Below the pieces are notes generated by a model. The model worked only from the letters and a program-made list of their open reading frames with translations. It did not search any database and had not been told where the DNA came from. A stretch of 64,000 bases of DNA from Streptomyces sp. HUAS YS2. GTDB taxonomy: Bacteria > Actinomycetota > Actinomycetes > Streptomycetales > Streptomycetaceae. The DNA is taken from assembly GCF_033343995.1 (NCBI RefSeq), contig NZ_CP137573.1, positions 1,922,001 through 1,986,000 of the forward strand, written 5' to 3'. The position numbers and the translations under genes were made by a program. The stretch's first letter is position 1. Each line of letters begins with the position of its first letter. Shown in pieces: positions 51,590 through 60,515 of the stretch.

Positions 51590-52768
51590 TCAGGCGCGCG
51601 TCCACTCCTCCAGGGCCAGGCCCGACTCGTCCTTCTGACGCGTCACGAGCAGCCCGCCGTCCTCGGCGATCGCCGCCAGGACGATGCGGCCGCGGCCGTC
51701 GAGGGCGAGCGCCGGGGCGCCCGTGACGACGGGGCCGGTCGGGGTCCAGCTGAGGCCGGCGTCCTCGTGCTCCGTCGGGTACGCGGCCAGGGCGACCCGG
51801 CCCGAGGCGTCCCGCTGCGCCAGCAGCGTGCAGTCCACGCCGTCGACCGGGGTGCGCAGCAGGGCGAGCGGGCCGGTGCCGGTCGCGCCGCCGAGGGAGC
51901 GGGGGCCGGCGCCCGGGCGCCAGGCCAGGACCTCGCCGGAGTGCGCGTCCCGCCAGAAGCGGGTCACCGTGTCCGAGCCGGTGCGCAGCGCGGTGAAGGT
52001 GCCGTCGGCGACCGCGGCCGTCAGGGCGTCGACCCGGGGGAACTCCGCGCCCCCGGTGTCCTGGCTCCAGCGCAGCACGTGCTCGGCGGACGGCGCGAAC
52101 ACGTCGACGTGGCCCGCCTCGTTGACGGTCACGGCGACCGTGCCGGTGACGTCGCTGCCCTTCAGGTCGGCCCACTTGGGCTGCCAGCGCACCGGGTTCT
52201 GGCTCCGGCCGCTGACGCCGCCACCCGCGTTGCGCAGCATGACGTGCAGCGATCCGGTGGCGTCGACGAAGGAGACCGGCACGCCCATCTCGGCGGCGAA
52301 GTGCTTGACCCGCGGGACGGTGTACGGGCTGGTCAGCGAGTGCCAGTCGCGCATCGGGCGGCCGGTCTGGTACTGGACCCCGTACAGGACGTCCACGTCG
52401 AGCAGTCCATCGGCGCCCGGCAGCCGGCGCAGGCCGGTGAGGTACACGTAGCCCTCGGTGCTCTGCACGATCGACAGGTAGGGCAGCAGTCCGGGCGCCG
52501 GAAGCAGGTCCGGGCCGTCCCAGCCGGGTCCGCCGGGCCGGGACTCGGTCCAGCGCAGCACGCCGCCGTCGACAGGGGAGTACGCGGTCAGCCGGCCGTC
52601 CTTGCCGCGCAGCAGCCAGTCGACCGTGGCCGGCAGGGGGGTGCTCATCGGCTCCCCGGGCCGCAGCGCGGCGGAGCGGGAGCCGGAGACGGCTCCCGGG
52701 AGGGCGTCGTCGGATCGCCGCGACTCGGACTTCCGACCCTGCGACCTGCGCGCGGACCACACCGCCAT
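51590..52768 (-). CDS. Propeller-like protein, paralogue of 48592-50169
   Basis: 392 residues. A basic, Ser/Arg-rich N-terminus (to ~40), then propeller-type beta repeats matching the paralogue: LRWTESRPGGPGWDGPDLL, GYVYLTGLRR, VQYQTGRPMRDW, and late APALALDGRGRIVLAAI versus PAVALDGLGRVAVATL. It lacks the N-terminal domain of its relative. No signal peptide or catalytic motif. ATG at 52768 has AAGG eleven or more bases upstream; an ATG at 52648 (MSTPLPATVDWLL) after GGGGAG is an alternative that would drop the basic tail. Probably carbohydrate or protein binding; unproven. Confidence 0.7.
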   Translation of the reverse strand: MAVWSARRSQGRKSESRRSDDALPGAVSGSRSAALRPGEPMSTPLPATVDWLLRGKDGRLTAYSPVDGGVLRWTESRPGGPGWDGPDLLPAPGLLPYLSIVQSTEGYVYLTGLRRLPGADGLLDVDVLYGVQYQTGRPMRDWHSLTSPYTVPRVKHFAAEMGVPVSFVDATGSLHVMLRNAGGGVSGRSQNPVRWQPKWADLKGSDVTGTVAVTVNEAGHVDVFAPSAEHVLRWSQDTGGAEFPRVDALTAAVADGTFTALRTGSDTVTRFWRDAHSGEVLAWRPGAGPRSLGGATGTGPLALLRTPVDGVDCTLLAQRDASGRVALAAYPTEHEDAGLSWTPTGPVVTGAPALALDGRGRIVLAAIAEDGGLLVTRQKDESGLALEEWTRA

Positions 52769-52814
52769 GGTCTGCCGACCACCTTCCCTGACACCCTTGA
52801 AATCCTGGCGACAA

Positions 52815-52827
52815 TAACATTGGCACC
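52815..52827 (+). promoter_or_regulatory. Putative -10 of a leaderless promoter
   Basis: TAACAT (52815-52820), seven bases, then ATG at 52828, in the 59-base gap to the divergent propeller gene. Confidence 0.4.
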
Positions 52828-53220
52828 ATGCCCGAGCAGATTCGGCCCATGATCGTCGTCGACGGCGCGAACGTCGTCGGTTCCGTGCCCGACGGCTGGT
52901 GGCGGGACCGCCGCGGCGCTGCCGAGCGGCTGCGCGACCGGCTCGCCGGACGCGCGGCGGAGGGCTTCGCGGAGCTGCCCGGCCCGGTCGAGCTTGTGCT
53001 GGTCGTGGAGGGCGCGGCGCGCGGGGTGGCATCGGTGCCGGGGGTGCGGGTGGAGTCCGCGCCGGGCAGTGGCGACGACCTCGTCGTGGAGCTGGTGCGC
53101 GCGGCCCGGGAGACGGACGGCCGGCCGTGCGTCGTGGTCACGGCCGACCGGGAGCTGCGCGCTCGGGTGGAACGCCACGGCGCGCGGTGCCTGGGCCCGC
53201 GCGCCGTAAGAGACGTATGA
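52828..53220 (+). CDS. NYN/PIN-like ribonuclease domain protein (YacP-like)
   Basis: 130 residues. Small PIN/NYN fold with acidic residues for metal-dependent RNA cleavage: MIVVDGANVVGS, GSGDDLVVELVRAARE, VVTADRELRARVERHGARCLGPRAV. It is about the minimal size of the family. ATG at 52828 appears leaderless. No antitoxin-like gene adjoins it, so a toxin role is unlikely. Ends 21 bases before the convergent permease gene. Confidence 0.82.
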   Translation: MPEQIRPMIVVDGANVVGSVPDGWWRDRRGAAERLRDRLAGRAAEGFAELPGPVELVLVVEGAARGVASVPGVRVESAPGSGDDLVVELVRAARETDGRPCVVVTADRELRARVERHGARCLGPRAVRDV

Positions 53221-53241
53221 AGGTGTGGTCCCGCCCGGCGG

Positions 53242-54762
53242 TCAGTACTCGGCCCCGCGGCCCAGCTGCCCGAGGCGGCTGTGGCCGCGGCCGTAGAGGA
53301 AGTACACGACGATGCCGATGACCATCCAGATGCCGAAGCGGAGCCAGGTCTCGCCCGGCAGGTTCAGCATCAGCCAGAGCGACGCGGCGATGGAGACGAT
53401 CGGCAGCACCGGCACCCACGGGGTGCGGAAGGCGCGGTGCAGGTCGGGGCGGGTGCGGCGGAGCACCATCACGCCGGCGGCGACCATCACGAAGGCGAAC
53501 AGGGTGCCGATGTTCACCAGCGTCGCCAGCTCGTTGATGCTGGTGAAGCCGGCCACGATGGCGATGATCACGCCGAGCAGGATGGTCGGCCGGTACGGGG
53601 TCTTGAACCTCGGGTGCGTGACGGAGAAGAACCGCGGCAGCAGCCCGTCGCGGCTCATCGCGAAGAACACCCGGGTCTGGCCGAGCAGCAGGATCAGACA
53701 GACCGTGGTGAGACCGACGGCGGCGCCGAAGCTGATCACGCCCGCGTAGAAGGGATGCCCGACGGACTTGAACGCGTCGGCGAGCGGCGCGCTGACGGAC
53801 AGTTTCGTGTAGTGCTGCATACCGGTGACGACGAGGGCGACGGCCACGTACAGCACGGTGCAGATGAGGAGCGAACCGAGGATGCCGCGGGGCATGTCGC
53901 GCTGCGGCAGCTTGGTCTCCTCGGCGGCGGTGGCCACCACGTCGAAGCCGATGAAGGCGAAGAAGACGATGGAGGCGGCGGTGAAGATGCCCATCACGCC
54001 GAAGTTGGTGGGCTCGTACCCGAAGATCAGCTGGACCATCGGCGCGTCCTCCCAGCCGAGGCCGCCCTCCGGGGTCACCGCGTCCGGGATGAACGGCTTG
54101 TAGTTGTCGCCCACGATGAAGAACAGGCCCGCGATGATCACGATCATCACCACGGTGACCTTGATCGCGACGACCACCGCGGTGATCCGGGCGGACAGCT
54201 TCATGCCGAGCACGAGGACCGCGGTGAGCACCAGGACCAGCAGGAAGGCCAGGATGTCGAAGCTGCCGCCCGGCGCGTCCGGCCCTTCCAGCGCGGCCGG
54301 CAGATGCCAGTCGACGTTGTCCATCAGGGACCGTACGTACCCGGACCAGCCGACCGCGACGACCGCGGTGCCGAGTGCGAACTCCAGCACCAGGTCCCAG
54401 CCGATGATCCAGGCCGGCAGCTCGCCGATGGAGGCGTACGCGAAGGTGTACGCCGATCCGGCGACCGGGACGGTCGAGGCGAACTCGGCGTAGCACAGGG
54501 CCGCCAGGGCGCAGACGATGCCCGCGGCGACGAACGCCAATGCGGTGGCGGGTCCGGCGTTCTCCTTGGCCACCTTGCCGGTGAGCACGAAGATGCCGGT
54601 GCCGATGATGACACCGACGCCGAAAACGGTCAGGTCCCATGCGGACAGGGACTTCTTCAGTGCGTGCTCAGGCTCTTCGGTGTCCCGGATCGACTGCTCG
54701 ACCGTCTTGGTCCGGAACAGCGACTCGTTCCCGTTCCCGTTGGACTGCTGGTCCACGCTCAC
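53242..54762 (-). CDS. APC-family amino acid permease
   Basis: 506 residues, about 12 membrane helices. APC signature in TM1: SAWDLTVFGVGVIIGTGIFVLTG, and cationic-transporter-like YAEFASTVPVAGSAYTFAYASIGELPAWIIGWDLVLEF; later IVFFAFIGFDVVATAAEE. It resembles the cationic amino acid transporter branch (YfnA-like). GTG at 54762 has GGAGG eight bases upstream. Polar 35-residue N-terminal tail. Stands alone between convergent and upstream dxs. Confidence 0.9.
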   Translation of the reverse strand: MSVDQQSNGNGNESLFRTKTVEQSIRDTEEPEHALKKSLSAWDLTVFGVGVIIGTGIFVLTGKVAKENAGPATALAFVAAGIVCALAALCYAEFASTVPVAGSAYTFAYASIGELPAWIIGWDLVLEFALGTAVVAVGWSGYVRSLMDNVDWHLPAALEGPDAPGGSFDILAFLLVLVLTAVLVLGMKLSARITAVVVAIKVTVVMIVIIAGLFFIVGDNYKPFIPDAVTPEGGLGWEDAPMVQLIFGYEPTNFGVMGIFTAASIVFFAFIGFDVVATAAEETKLPQRDMPRGILGSLLICTVLYVAVALVVTGMQHYTKLSVSAPLADAFKSVGHPFYAGVISFGAAVGLTTVCLILLLGQTRVFFAMSRDGLLPRFFSVTHPRFKTPYRPTILLGVIIAIVAGFTSINELATLVNIGTLFAFVMVAAGVMVLRRTRPDLHRAFRTPWVPVLPIVSIAASLWLMLNLPGETWLRFGIWMVIGIVVYFLYGRGHSRLGQLGRGAEY

Positions 54763-54853
54763 CGGCGTACCTCCGTACCCATGGCCGTACGCCCATGATC
54801 GAGGCAGACACCGGTGCGCGCGCGCCGAGCTGAGGCCCATTCACACGAACGGA

Positions 54854-54886
54854 CCGGTCGGAACGCCCCGGAGGGAGTCCGACCGG
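54854..54886 (-). terminator. Hairpin after dxs
   Basis: CCGGTCGGA / TCCGACCGG, 9-bp stem with a 15-nt loop, 25 bases past the dxs stop on the minus strand. Confidence 0.5.
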
Positions 54887-54910
54887 CCCAATCGGGGCGG
54901 GTGTCGCGGG

Positions 54911-56836
54911 TCAGTCGCGCGCGGGCTCCACGGCCGGAGCGGCGGCGCTGGTCTCGTACCTACCGTCGAGGCGGGAGACGAGGCCGGTGACCTGACGGGC
55001 GATGTCCGGGGCGGTCAGGCCGATCTCGGCCATGACCTCGGCGCGCGAGGCGTGGTCGAGGAACTGCGGCGGGATGCCGAAGTCGCGCAGCGGCACGTCC
55101 ACGCCTGCGTCGCGCAGCGCCTGGGCGACGGCCGAGCCGACGCCGCCGACGCGGCTGTTGTCCTCGACGGTGACGACGACGCGGTGCCGCTCCGCGAGCG
55201 GGGCCATCGCCTCGTCGACCGGCTTGACCCAGCGGGGGTCGACGACGGTCGTCGAGATGCCCTGCTTGTCGAGCAGGTCGGCGATCTCCAGGCACATCGG
55301 CGCGAGGGCGCCGACCGAGACCAGGAGGACGTCGGGCTTGTCGCTGCCCGGCTCGCGCAGCACGTCCATCCCGCCGACGCGGCGCAGCGCCGGAACGGCC
55401 GGGCCGACGGCGCCCTTGGAGAAGCGGACGACGGTCGGGGCGTCGGTGACCTCGACGGCCTCGCGCAGCTGGGCGCGGACCTGGTCGGCGTCGCGCGGGG
55501 CGGCGAGCCGCAGGCCGGGCACGACCTGGAGGATCGACATGTCCCACATGCCGTTGTGGGAGGCGCCGTCGGTGCCGGTGACGCCGGCCCGGTCGAGCAC
55601 GAAGGTCACGCCGCACTTGTGCAGCGCCACGTCCATCAGGACCTGGTCGAAGGCCCGGTTCAGGAAGGTGGCGTACACCGCGAAGACGGGGTGCAGGCCG
55701 CCGGTGGCGAGGCCGGCCGCGGAGACCGCGCCGTGCTGCTCGGCGATGCCGACGTCGTACACCCGCTCGGGGAAGGCCTTGGCGAACCGGTCCAGGCCGA
55801 CCGGCTGGAGCATGGCCGCGGTGATCGCGACGATGTCCTCGCGCTCCTTGCCGAGCGCGACCATCTCCTCGGCGAAGACGCCGGTCCAGTCGGCGCCGGA
55901 GGCGGAGATCGGAAGGCCGGTGTCCGGGTGGATCTTGCCGACGGCGTGGAAGCGGTCGGCCTCGTCGGAGAGGGCGGGCTGGTAGCCGCGGCCCTTCTGG
56001 GTGATGCAGTGGACGATCACCGGGCCGCCGAAGCGCTTGGCGCGGGTGAGCGCGGACTCCAGGGCCTCGATGTCGTGGCCGTCGATCGGGCCGACGTACT
56101 TCAGGCCGAGATCCTCGAACATGCCCTGCGGGGCGATGAAGTCCTTCAGGCCCTTCTTGGCGCCGTGCAGGGTCTCGTACAGCGGCTTCCCGACGACCGG
56201 GGTGCGCTCCAGGATGTCCTTGCCGCGGGCGAGGAAGCGCTCGTAGCCGTCGGTGGTGCGCAGGGTGGCCAGGTGGTTGGCGAGGCCGCCGATGGTCGGG
56301 GCGTACGAGCGCTCGTTGTCGTTGACGACGATGACGAGCGGACGGTCCTTGGCCGCGGCGATGTTGTTCAGCGCCTCCCAGGCCATGCCGCCGGTCAGGG
56401 CTCCGTCGCCGATGACGGCGACGACGTGGTCGTCCTTCTTCAGGACCTCGTTCGCCTTGGCGAGGCCGTCGGCCCAGCCGAGGACCGTGGAGGCGTGCGA
56501 GTTCTCGATGACGTCGTGCTCGGACTCGGCCTGCGAGGGGTAGCCGGACAGGCCGCCCTTCATCTTGAGCTTCGAGAAGTCCTGACGGCCGGTGAGCAGC
56601 TTGTGCACGTAGCTCTGGTGGCCGGTGTCCCAGAGGACCTTGTCCTTCGGGGAGTCGAAGACCCGGTGCAGGGCGATGGTCAGCTCGACCACACCGAGGT
56701 TGGGGCCGAGGTGCCCGCCGGTCTTGGAGACGGCGTCCACGAGAAACGTCCTGACCTCCGCGGCCAGCTGGTCCAGCTGTTCCGGGGAGAGCCGGTCCAG
56801 ATCGCGCGGGCCCTTGATACGGGTCAGCAGAGCCAC
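54911..56836 (-). CDS. dxs: 1-deoxy-D-xylulose-5-phosphate synthase Dxs
   Basis: 641 residues. Condenses pyruvate and glyceraldehyde-3-phosphate with thiamine diphosphate, first step of the MEP isoprenoid pathway. Visible: [31 protein letters not shown], ThDP-binding [40 protein letters not shown] and [21 protein letters not shown] at 56836 has AAGGAGG. C-terminal ~15 residues are Ala/Pro-rich. Upstream lies the xyl operon end. Confidence 0.96.
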   Translation of the reverse strand: MALLTRIKGPRDLDRLSPEQLDQLAAEVRTFLVDAVSKTGGHLGPNLGVVELTIALHRVFDSPKDKVLWDTGHQSYVHKLLTGRQDFSKLKMKGGLSGYPSQAESEHDVIENSHASTVLGWADGLAKANEVLKKDDHVVAVIGDGALTGGMAWEALNNIAAAKDRPLVIVVNDNERSYAPTIGGLANHLATLRTTDGYERFLARGKDILERTPVVGKPLYETLHGAKKGLKDFIAPQGMFEDLGLKYVGPIDGHDIEALESALTRAKRFGGPVIVHCITQKGRGYQPALSDEADRFHAVGKIHPDTGLPISASGADWTGVFAEEMVALGKEREDIVAITAAMLQPVGLDRFAKAFPERVYDVGIAEQHGAVSAAGLATGGLHPVFAVYATFLNRAFDQVLMDVALHKCGVTFVLDRAGVTGTDGASHNGMWDMSILQVVPGLRLAAPRDADQVRAQLREAVEVTDAPTVVRFSKGAVGPAVPALRRVGGMDVLREPGSDKPDVLLVSVGALAPMCLEIADLLDKQGISTTVVDPRWVKPVDEAMAPLAERHRVVVTVEDNSRVGGVGSAVAQALRDAGVDVPLRDFGIPPQFLDHASRAEVMAEIGLTAPDIARQVTGLVSRLDGRYETSAAAPAVEPARD

Positions 56837-56991
56837 CCGTGCCTCCTTGCGTTTTGAGCTGGTCGAGCTTGCCGATTTTGTCGAGTCTAATGTTCCGCCG
56901 GGGACCGGAAGTCTCCGGGCGGCGCTTCCGCGTCACTCGGGTGGCCGACACGCCGGTGCTCCGGGTGGCGACCCCACTGGTCCGGACGCAG

Positions 56992-57027
56992 CAGTGCCCG
57001 GCGCCGGTTCGCGGCGCCGGGACACTG
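56992..57027 (-). terminator. Hairpin after xylH
   Basis: CCCGGCGCCG / CGGCGCCGGG, loop GTTCG, extended outward by CAGTG/CACTG with one bulged base; 25 bases past the xylH stop on the minus strand, before dxs. Confidence 0.65.
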
Positions 57028-57052
57028 TGGGGTTCGTTACGCGGCTGCCTGG

Positions 57053-58324
57053 CTAGGCGCGTCCGGCGGACTTCTGCGTGCGGCGCGAGACCGAGTCGAT
57101 GATCACGGCGATGAGCAGGACCGCGCCGGTGATCATGTACTGGATCGCGTTGGAGTCCAGATTCATCTGGTTCAGGCCCTGGACGATGGACTGGATGACC
57201 AGGATGCCCAGCAGGGCGGACCAGACCTTGCCGCGGCCGCCGAAGAGGGACGTGCCGCCGATGACCGCCGCGGCGATGCACATCATCAGCTGGTTCCCGC
57301 CGCCGAGGGAGCGGTCGGCGCCGCCGGTCGCGGAGGCGAGGAAGAGACCGCCGATCGCGCCCATCGTGCCGGAGATCATGAACACCGAGGTCCGGATCCA
57401 CGCGACGTTGATGCCGGCCCGGCGGGCGGCCTCGATGCCGCCGCCGACCGCGAAGACCTGGCGGCCGTAGGTGGTGCGGCGCAGGACGAAGTCGGTGACG
57501 AGCAGGATGGCCAGGAAGATCACCAGGGAGAGCGGCAGGCCCTTCTCCTGGTTGAAGCCGTACGCGGCGACGAACACGAGGACCGCGAGGACGGCGGTGC
57601 GCAGCACGATCTCGCTCTGCGGGCGGCTCGGGAGTTCGGCGGCCTTGCGACGGCGCGCGTCGCGCAGCTGGGCCAGGTAGAAGCCCGCGACGACGAGCAC
57701 GGCGAGGCCGTAGGCGGCGGCGACGTCGGAGAAGTAGTACTTGGTGAGGTCGCCGACGAAGCTGCCGATCGGGGTGGGGATGGTGGACTTCTCCCCCATC
57801 ACCCAGGTCTGCAGGCCGGCCCAGCCGAGGAAGCCGGCGAGGGTGACGACGAACGCGGGCACGCCGATCTTGGCGAAGACGACGCCGTGGAAGGCGCCGA
57901 TCAGGGTGCCGGACAGGATGCCGAGCAGGATCGCCAGGGAGTCGGGCATGTCGGTGCCGAGGACGCCCCAGACGGAGCCGGCGAGGCCGGCCACCGAGCC
58001 GACCGCGAGGTCGATCTCACCGAGCAGCAGCACGAAGACGATGCCGACGGCCATGATGCCGGGGCCGACCGCGTACAGCGTGATCTGGTCGAGGTTGTAC
58101 GAGGTGATGAAGTTGCCGGTGAGGGCCTGGAAGACGATGCCGATGACGACGAGGCCGACCACGACCGGCAGGGAGCCGATCTCGCCGGAGCGGATCTTGC
58201 GCTTGAACTCGTCGACGTAGCCCTTGAATCCCTGCTCGCGGACGAGGAGGCGGGGGTCGACGGCGGGGACCACGGCAGGGGTCTCGGTGGCGGCCGGGGT
58301 CTCGGCGGCGGGGGTCGTGCTCAC
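57053..58324 (-). CDS. xylH: Sugar ABC transporter permease (XylH-type)
   Basis: 423 residues, ~10 membrane helices. Ribose/xylose-type permease: ITLYAVGPGIMAVGIVFVLLLGEIDLAVGSVAGL, FVVTLAGFLGWAGL, RRTTYGRQVFAVGGGIEAARRAGINVAWIRTSVFMISG, and GGTSLFGGRGKVWSALLGILVIQSI. An Ala/Thr/Pro tail (~20 residues) precedes TM1. GTG at 58324 overlaps the ATPase stop (GTGA). Symbol rests on recalled synteny with S. coelicolor xylFGH beside rok7B7. Confidence 0.88.
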   Translation of the reverse strand: MSTTPAAETPAATETPAVVPAVDPRLLVREQGFKGYVDEFKRKIRSGEIGSLPVVVGLVVIGIVFQALTGNFITSYNLDQITLYAVGPGIMAVGIVFVLLLGEIDLAVGSVAGLAGSVWGVLGTDMPDSLAILLGILSGTLIGAFHGVVFAKIGVPAFVVTLAGFLGWAGLQTWVMGEKSTIPTPIGSFVGDLTKYYFSDVAAAYGLAVLVVAGFYLAQLRDARRRKAAELPSRPQSEIVLRTAVLAVLVFVAAYGFNQEKGLPLSLVIFLAILLVTDFVLRRTTYGRQVFAVGGGIEAARRAGINVAWIRTSVFMISGTMGAIGGLFLASATGGADRSLGGGNQLMMCIAAAVIGGTSLFGGRGKVWSALLGILVIQSIVQGLNQMNLDSNAIQYMITGAVLLIAVIIDSVSRRTQKSAGRA

Positions 58325-59100
58325 TTCGCTACCTCCGCGTTGCGGGCCTGCCGACGGGTCACGGCGTTGTCCGTGGCGCCCGTGATCGCGGCGATGATCT
58401 CTTCGTGCGTGGTGGTGGCCACCGGGAAGGAGCCGTTGTTCCGGCCGAGCCGCAGCACGGCGACGGTGTCGGCGACGGCCTTCACATCGGCCATGTTGTG
58501 GCTGATGAGGATGACGCCGAGGCCCTGCTCGCGCAGCCGCTCCACCAGGTCGAGGACCTGGGCCGTCTGCTCGACGCCGAGGGCGGCGGTCGGCTCGTCC
58601 AGGATGACGATCTTGGGGTTGCCGACCAGGGCACGCGCGATGGCGACGACCTGGCGCTGACCGCCGGAGAGCGCGGCGACCGGGATCCGGACGCTGGGGA
58701 TGCGGATCGAGAGGGTGGAGAGCAGGTCCTTGGCCCGCTTCTCCATGGCGACCTCGTCGAGGACGCCGCCCTTCTTGATCTCGCGGCCGAGGAACAGGTT
58801 GGCGACGACGTCGAGGTTGTCGCAGAGCGCGAGGTCCTGGTAGACGGTCGCGACGCCGAGGTTCTGGGAGTCGTGCGGGCGGGAGATCTCGACTCGCTCG
58901 CCCTCCCACTCGATGACACCCTCGTCGATCGGGTGAACACCCGCGATCGTCTTGACGAGAGTGGACTTGCCGGCTCCGTTGTCGCCGACGAGGGCGACGA
59001 CTTCACCGGCGTGGACTTCGAGATCGACACCGGAGAGGACCTGGACCGCTCCGAATCGCTTGAAGATCCCGCGCAACGCCAGGACAGGCGTCTGGGACAC
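58321..59100 (-). CDS. xylG: Sugar ABC transporter ATP-binding protein, single-domain (XylG-type)
   Basis: 259 residues. One ABC domain: Walker A GDNGAGKST, Q-loop VYQDLALCDNLDV, signature LSGGQRQVVAIARAL, Walker B IVILDEPTAALG, H-loop ISHNMADVK. Classical XylG/RbsA proteins are tandem two-domain (~500 residues); this half-size version must dimerise. GTG at 59100 has AAGGAG; the frame begins at a TTG nine bases up with none. A 228-base gap with GC-rich hairpins separates it from the binding-protein gene, which may lower its expression. Confidence 0.92.
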   Translation of the reverse strand: MSQTPVLALRGIFKRFGAVQVLSGVDLEVHAGEVVALVGDNGAGKSTLVKTIAGVHPIDEGVIEWEGERVEISRPHDSQNLGVATVYQDLALCDNLDVVANLFLGREIKKGGVLDEVAMEKRAKDLLSTLSIRIPSVRIPVAALSGGQRQVVAIARALVGNPKIVILDEPTAALGVEQTAQVLDLVERLREQGLGVILISHNMADVKAVADTVAVLRLGRNNGSFPVATTTHEEIIAAITGATDNAVTRRQARNAEVAK

Positions 59101-59328
59101 GTGAACCAACTCCTTCGCCGCAGGGTGGGGCGGCGGGCATGACGCGCCGCCGGTGCGGCGCCGAAGTTCAAGGGGGGTGTGCCATCCGGCCCCGGACCGA
59201 CAGCGGGGTCTGGGCCGGCCGGGGGCCGGACGGCTGGTGGGGGGCGGGAACCGCCCGTGCCGGACCGGGTCCGGCGGAGGGGGCGCGAGGCGCCGCGGTC
59301 CACCGACCGGGGCGCCCTCGGGCCGGGG

Positions 59329-60393
59329 CTACTTCAGGCCGATGGCCGCGCACTGCGCGGCGAGGTCCGCGGTGCAGACCTCGGAGGCCTTGTAGATGCC
59401 GTCCTTGATGACGGTGGACTGGATGTTGCTCTTGTCGACGACGACCGGCGCGAACAGCGTGGAGGGCACGCCGTCGGTCTCGCCCTGGGCGCCGGCGGCC
59501 TTGCCCTTGAGCAGGTTCACCGCGAACTTGGCGGCCTCGGGGGCCAGCTGGAGCGGCGACTTGTAGATGGTGAAGGTCTGGGTGCCGGCGACGATGCGCT
59601 GGATGCCCGCGAGTTCGGCGTCCTGGCCGCCCACCGGGATGCCCTTGACGCCGGCGTTCTCGAGGGAGGTGATGATGCCGCCGGCCATGCCGTCGTTGGC
59701 GGAGTAGACCGCGCCGATCTTGTCCTTGCCGACCGAGGAGATCGCGGCGGCCATCTTCTCGCCCGCGACCTTCGGGTCCCACTCGCCGGAGGCCTCGTAG
59801 GCGACCTTGCCGACCTTGCCGTCGAGGGCGGCGTGGGCGCCCTTCTTGAACAGCCCGGCGTTCGGGTCCTTCTCGTCACCGTTGATCATCACGACGTTGG
59901 CGGTGGCGGCCTTCGCGCCGAGCGCGGTCAGCAGGGCCTGGCCCTGGAGCTCGCCGACCTTGTTGTTGTCGTGGCTGACGTAGGCGTCGGCGCCCTGAAC
60001 GGCACGGTCGTACGCGACGACCTTCACGTTCTTGGCCTTCGCGTCCTTGACCCAGCCAGCGGCCTTGGCGGCGTCGACCGGGTCCAGGGCGATGACCTTC
60101 ACGCCGTCGGCGATCAGCTGGTCGAACTGCTGCTTCTGCTTGACGACATCGGAGACGGCGTTGTTGTACACGACCTCGCAGTCGGCACAGGCGGCCTTGA
60201 CGGCCTTCTCGAACTGCGGCTTGTCGAGGGCCTCGTAACGCGCGGTCTTGTTCTCGGGCAGGAGCAGACCGATCTTCGTGGCGCTGCCCTTGTCCTCGCC
60301 GTCGCCGCCGCCGGCCTTGCCACAGGCGGAGAGCGCGAGGGCCATGGAGACCGCTGCCGTGCCTATGACGACGCGACGCGTCACTGCGTTCAT
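59329..60393 (-). CDS. xylF: Sugar ABC transporter substrate-binding lipoprotein (XylF-type)
   Basis: 354 residues. Lipoprotein signal with lipobox LSAC at ~22. Periplasmic-binding-protein type I fold: KIGLLLPENKTARYEALDKPQFEKAV, QFDQLIADGVKVIALDPVDAAKAAG, VVAYDRAVQGADAYVSHDN, VVMINGDEKDPNAGLFKKGA, AVYSANDGMAGGIITSLENAG, VGGQDAELAGIQRIVAGTQTFTIYKS. These are features of xylose-binding proteins. ATG at 60393 has GGGAGG ten bases upstream. First gene of xylFGH, 122 bases after the ROK regulator. Confidence 0.9.
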   Translation of the reverse strand: MNAVTRRVVIGTAAVSMALALSACGKAGGGDGEDKGSATKIGLLLPENKTARYEALDKPQFEKAVKAACADCEVVYNNAVSDVVKQKQQFDQLIADGVKVIALDPVDAAKAAGWVKDAKAKNVKVVAYDRAVQGADAYVSHDNNKVGELQGQALLTALGAKAATANVVMINGDEKDPNAGLFKKGAHAALDGKVGKVAYEASGEWDPKVAGEKMAAAISSVGKDKIGAVYSANDGMAGGIITSLENAGVKGIPVGGQDAELAGIQRIVAGTQTFTIYKSPLQLAPEAAKFAVNLLKGKAAGAQGETDGVPSTLFAPVVVDKSNIQSTVIKDGIYKASEVCTADLAAQCAAIGLK

Positions 60394-60515
60394 AAGGTTT
60401 TGCCTCCCTGACGTGGCCGCAACGTCGCGGCCGAGGTGGCTGGAAGTCAACTCGGCCGCGACCCCGACGTCAAGAAGTAAATCCTTAACGAGATGACAAC
60501 GACGGCATCCGTTCT

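Noticed and set aside
52828..53220. PIN-type toxin of a toxin-antitoxin pair
   Set aside because: No small upstream antitoxin gene; the neighbour is a divergent propeller protein, so a housekeeping NYN nuclease is likelier.
54518..56857. 779-codon open frame antisense to dxs
   Set aside because: Shadow frame caused by high GC; the minus-strand frame has all Dxs motifs and this one has none.
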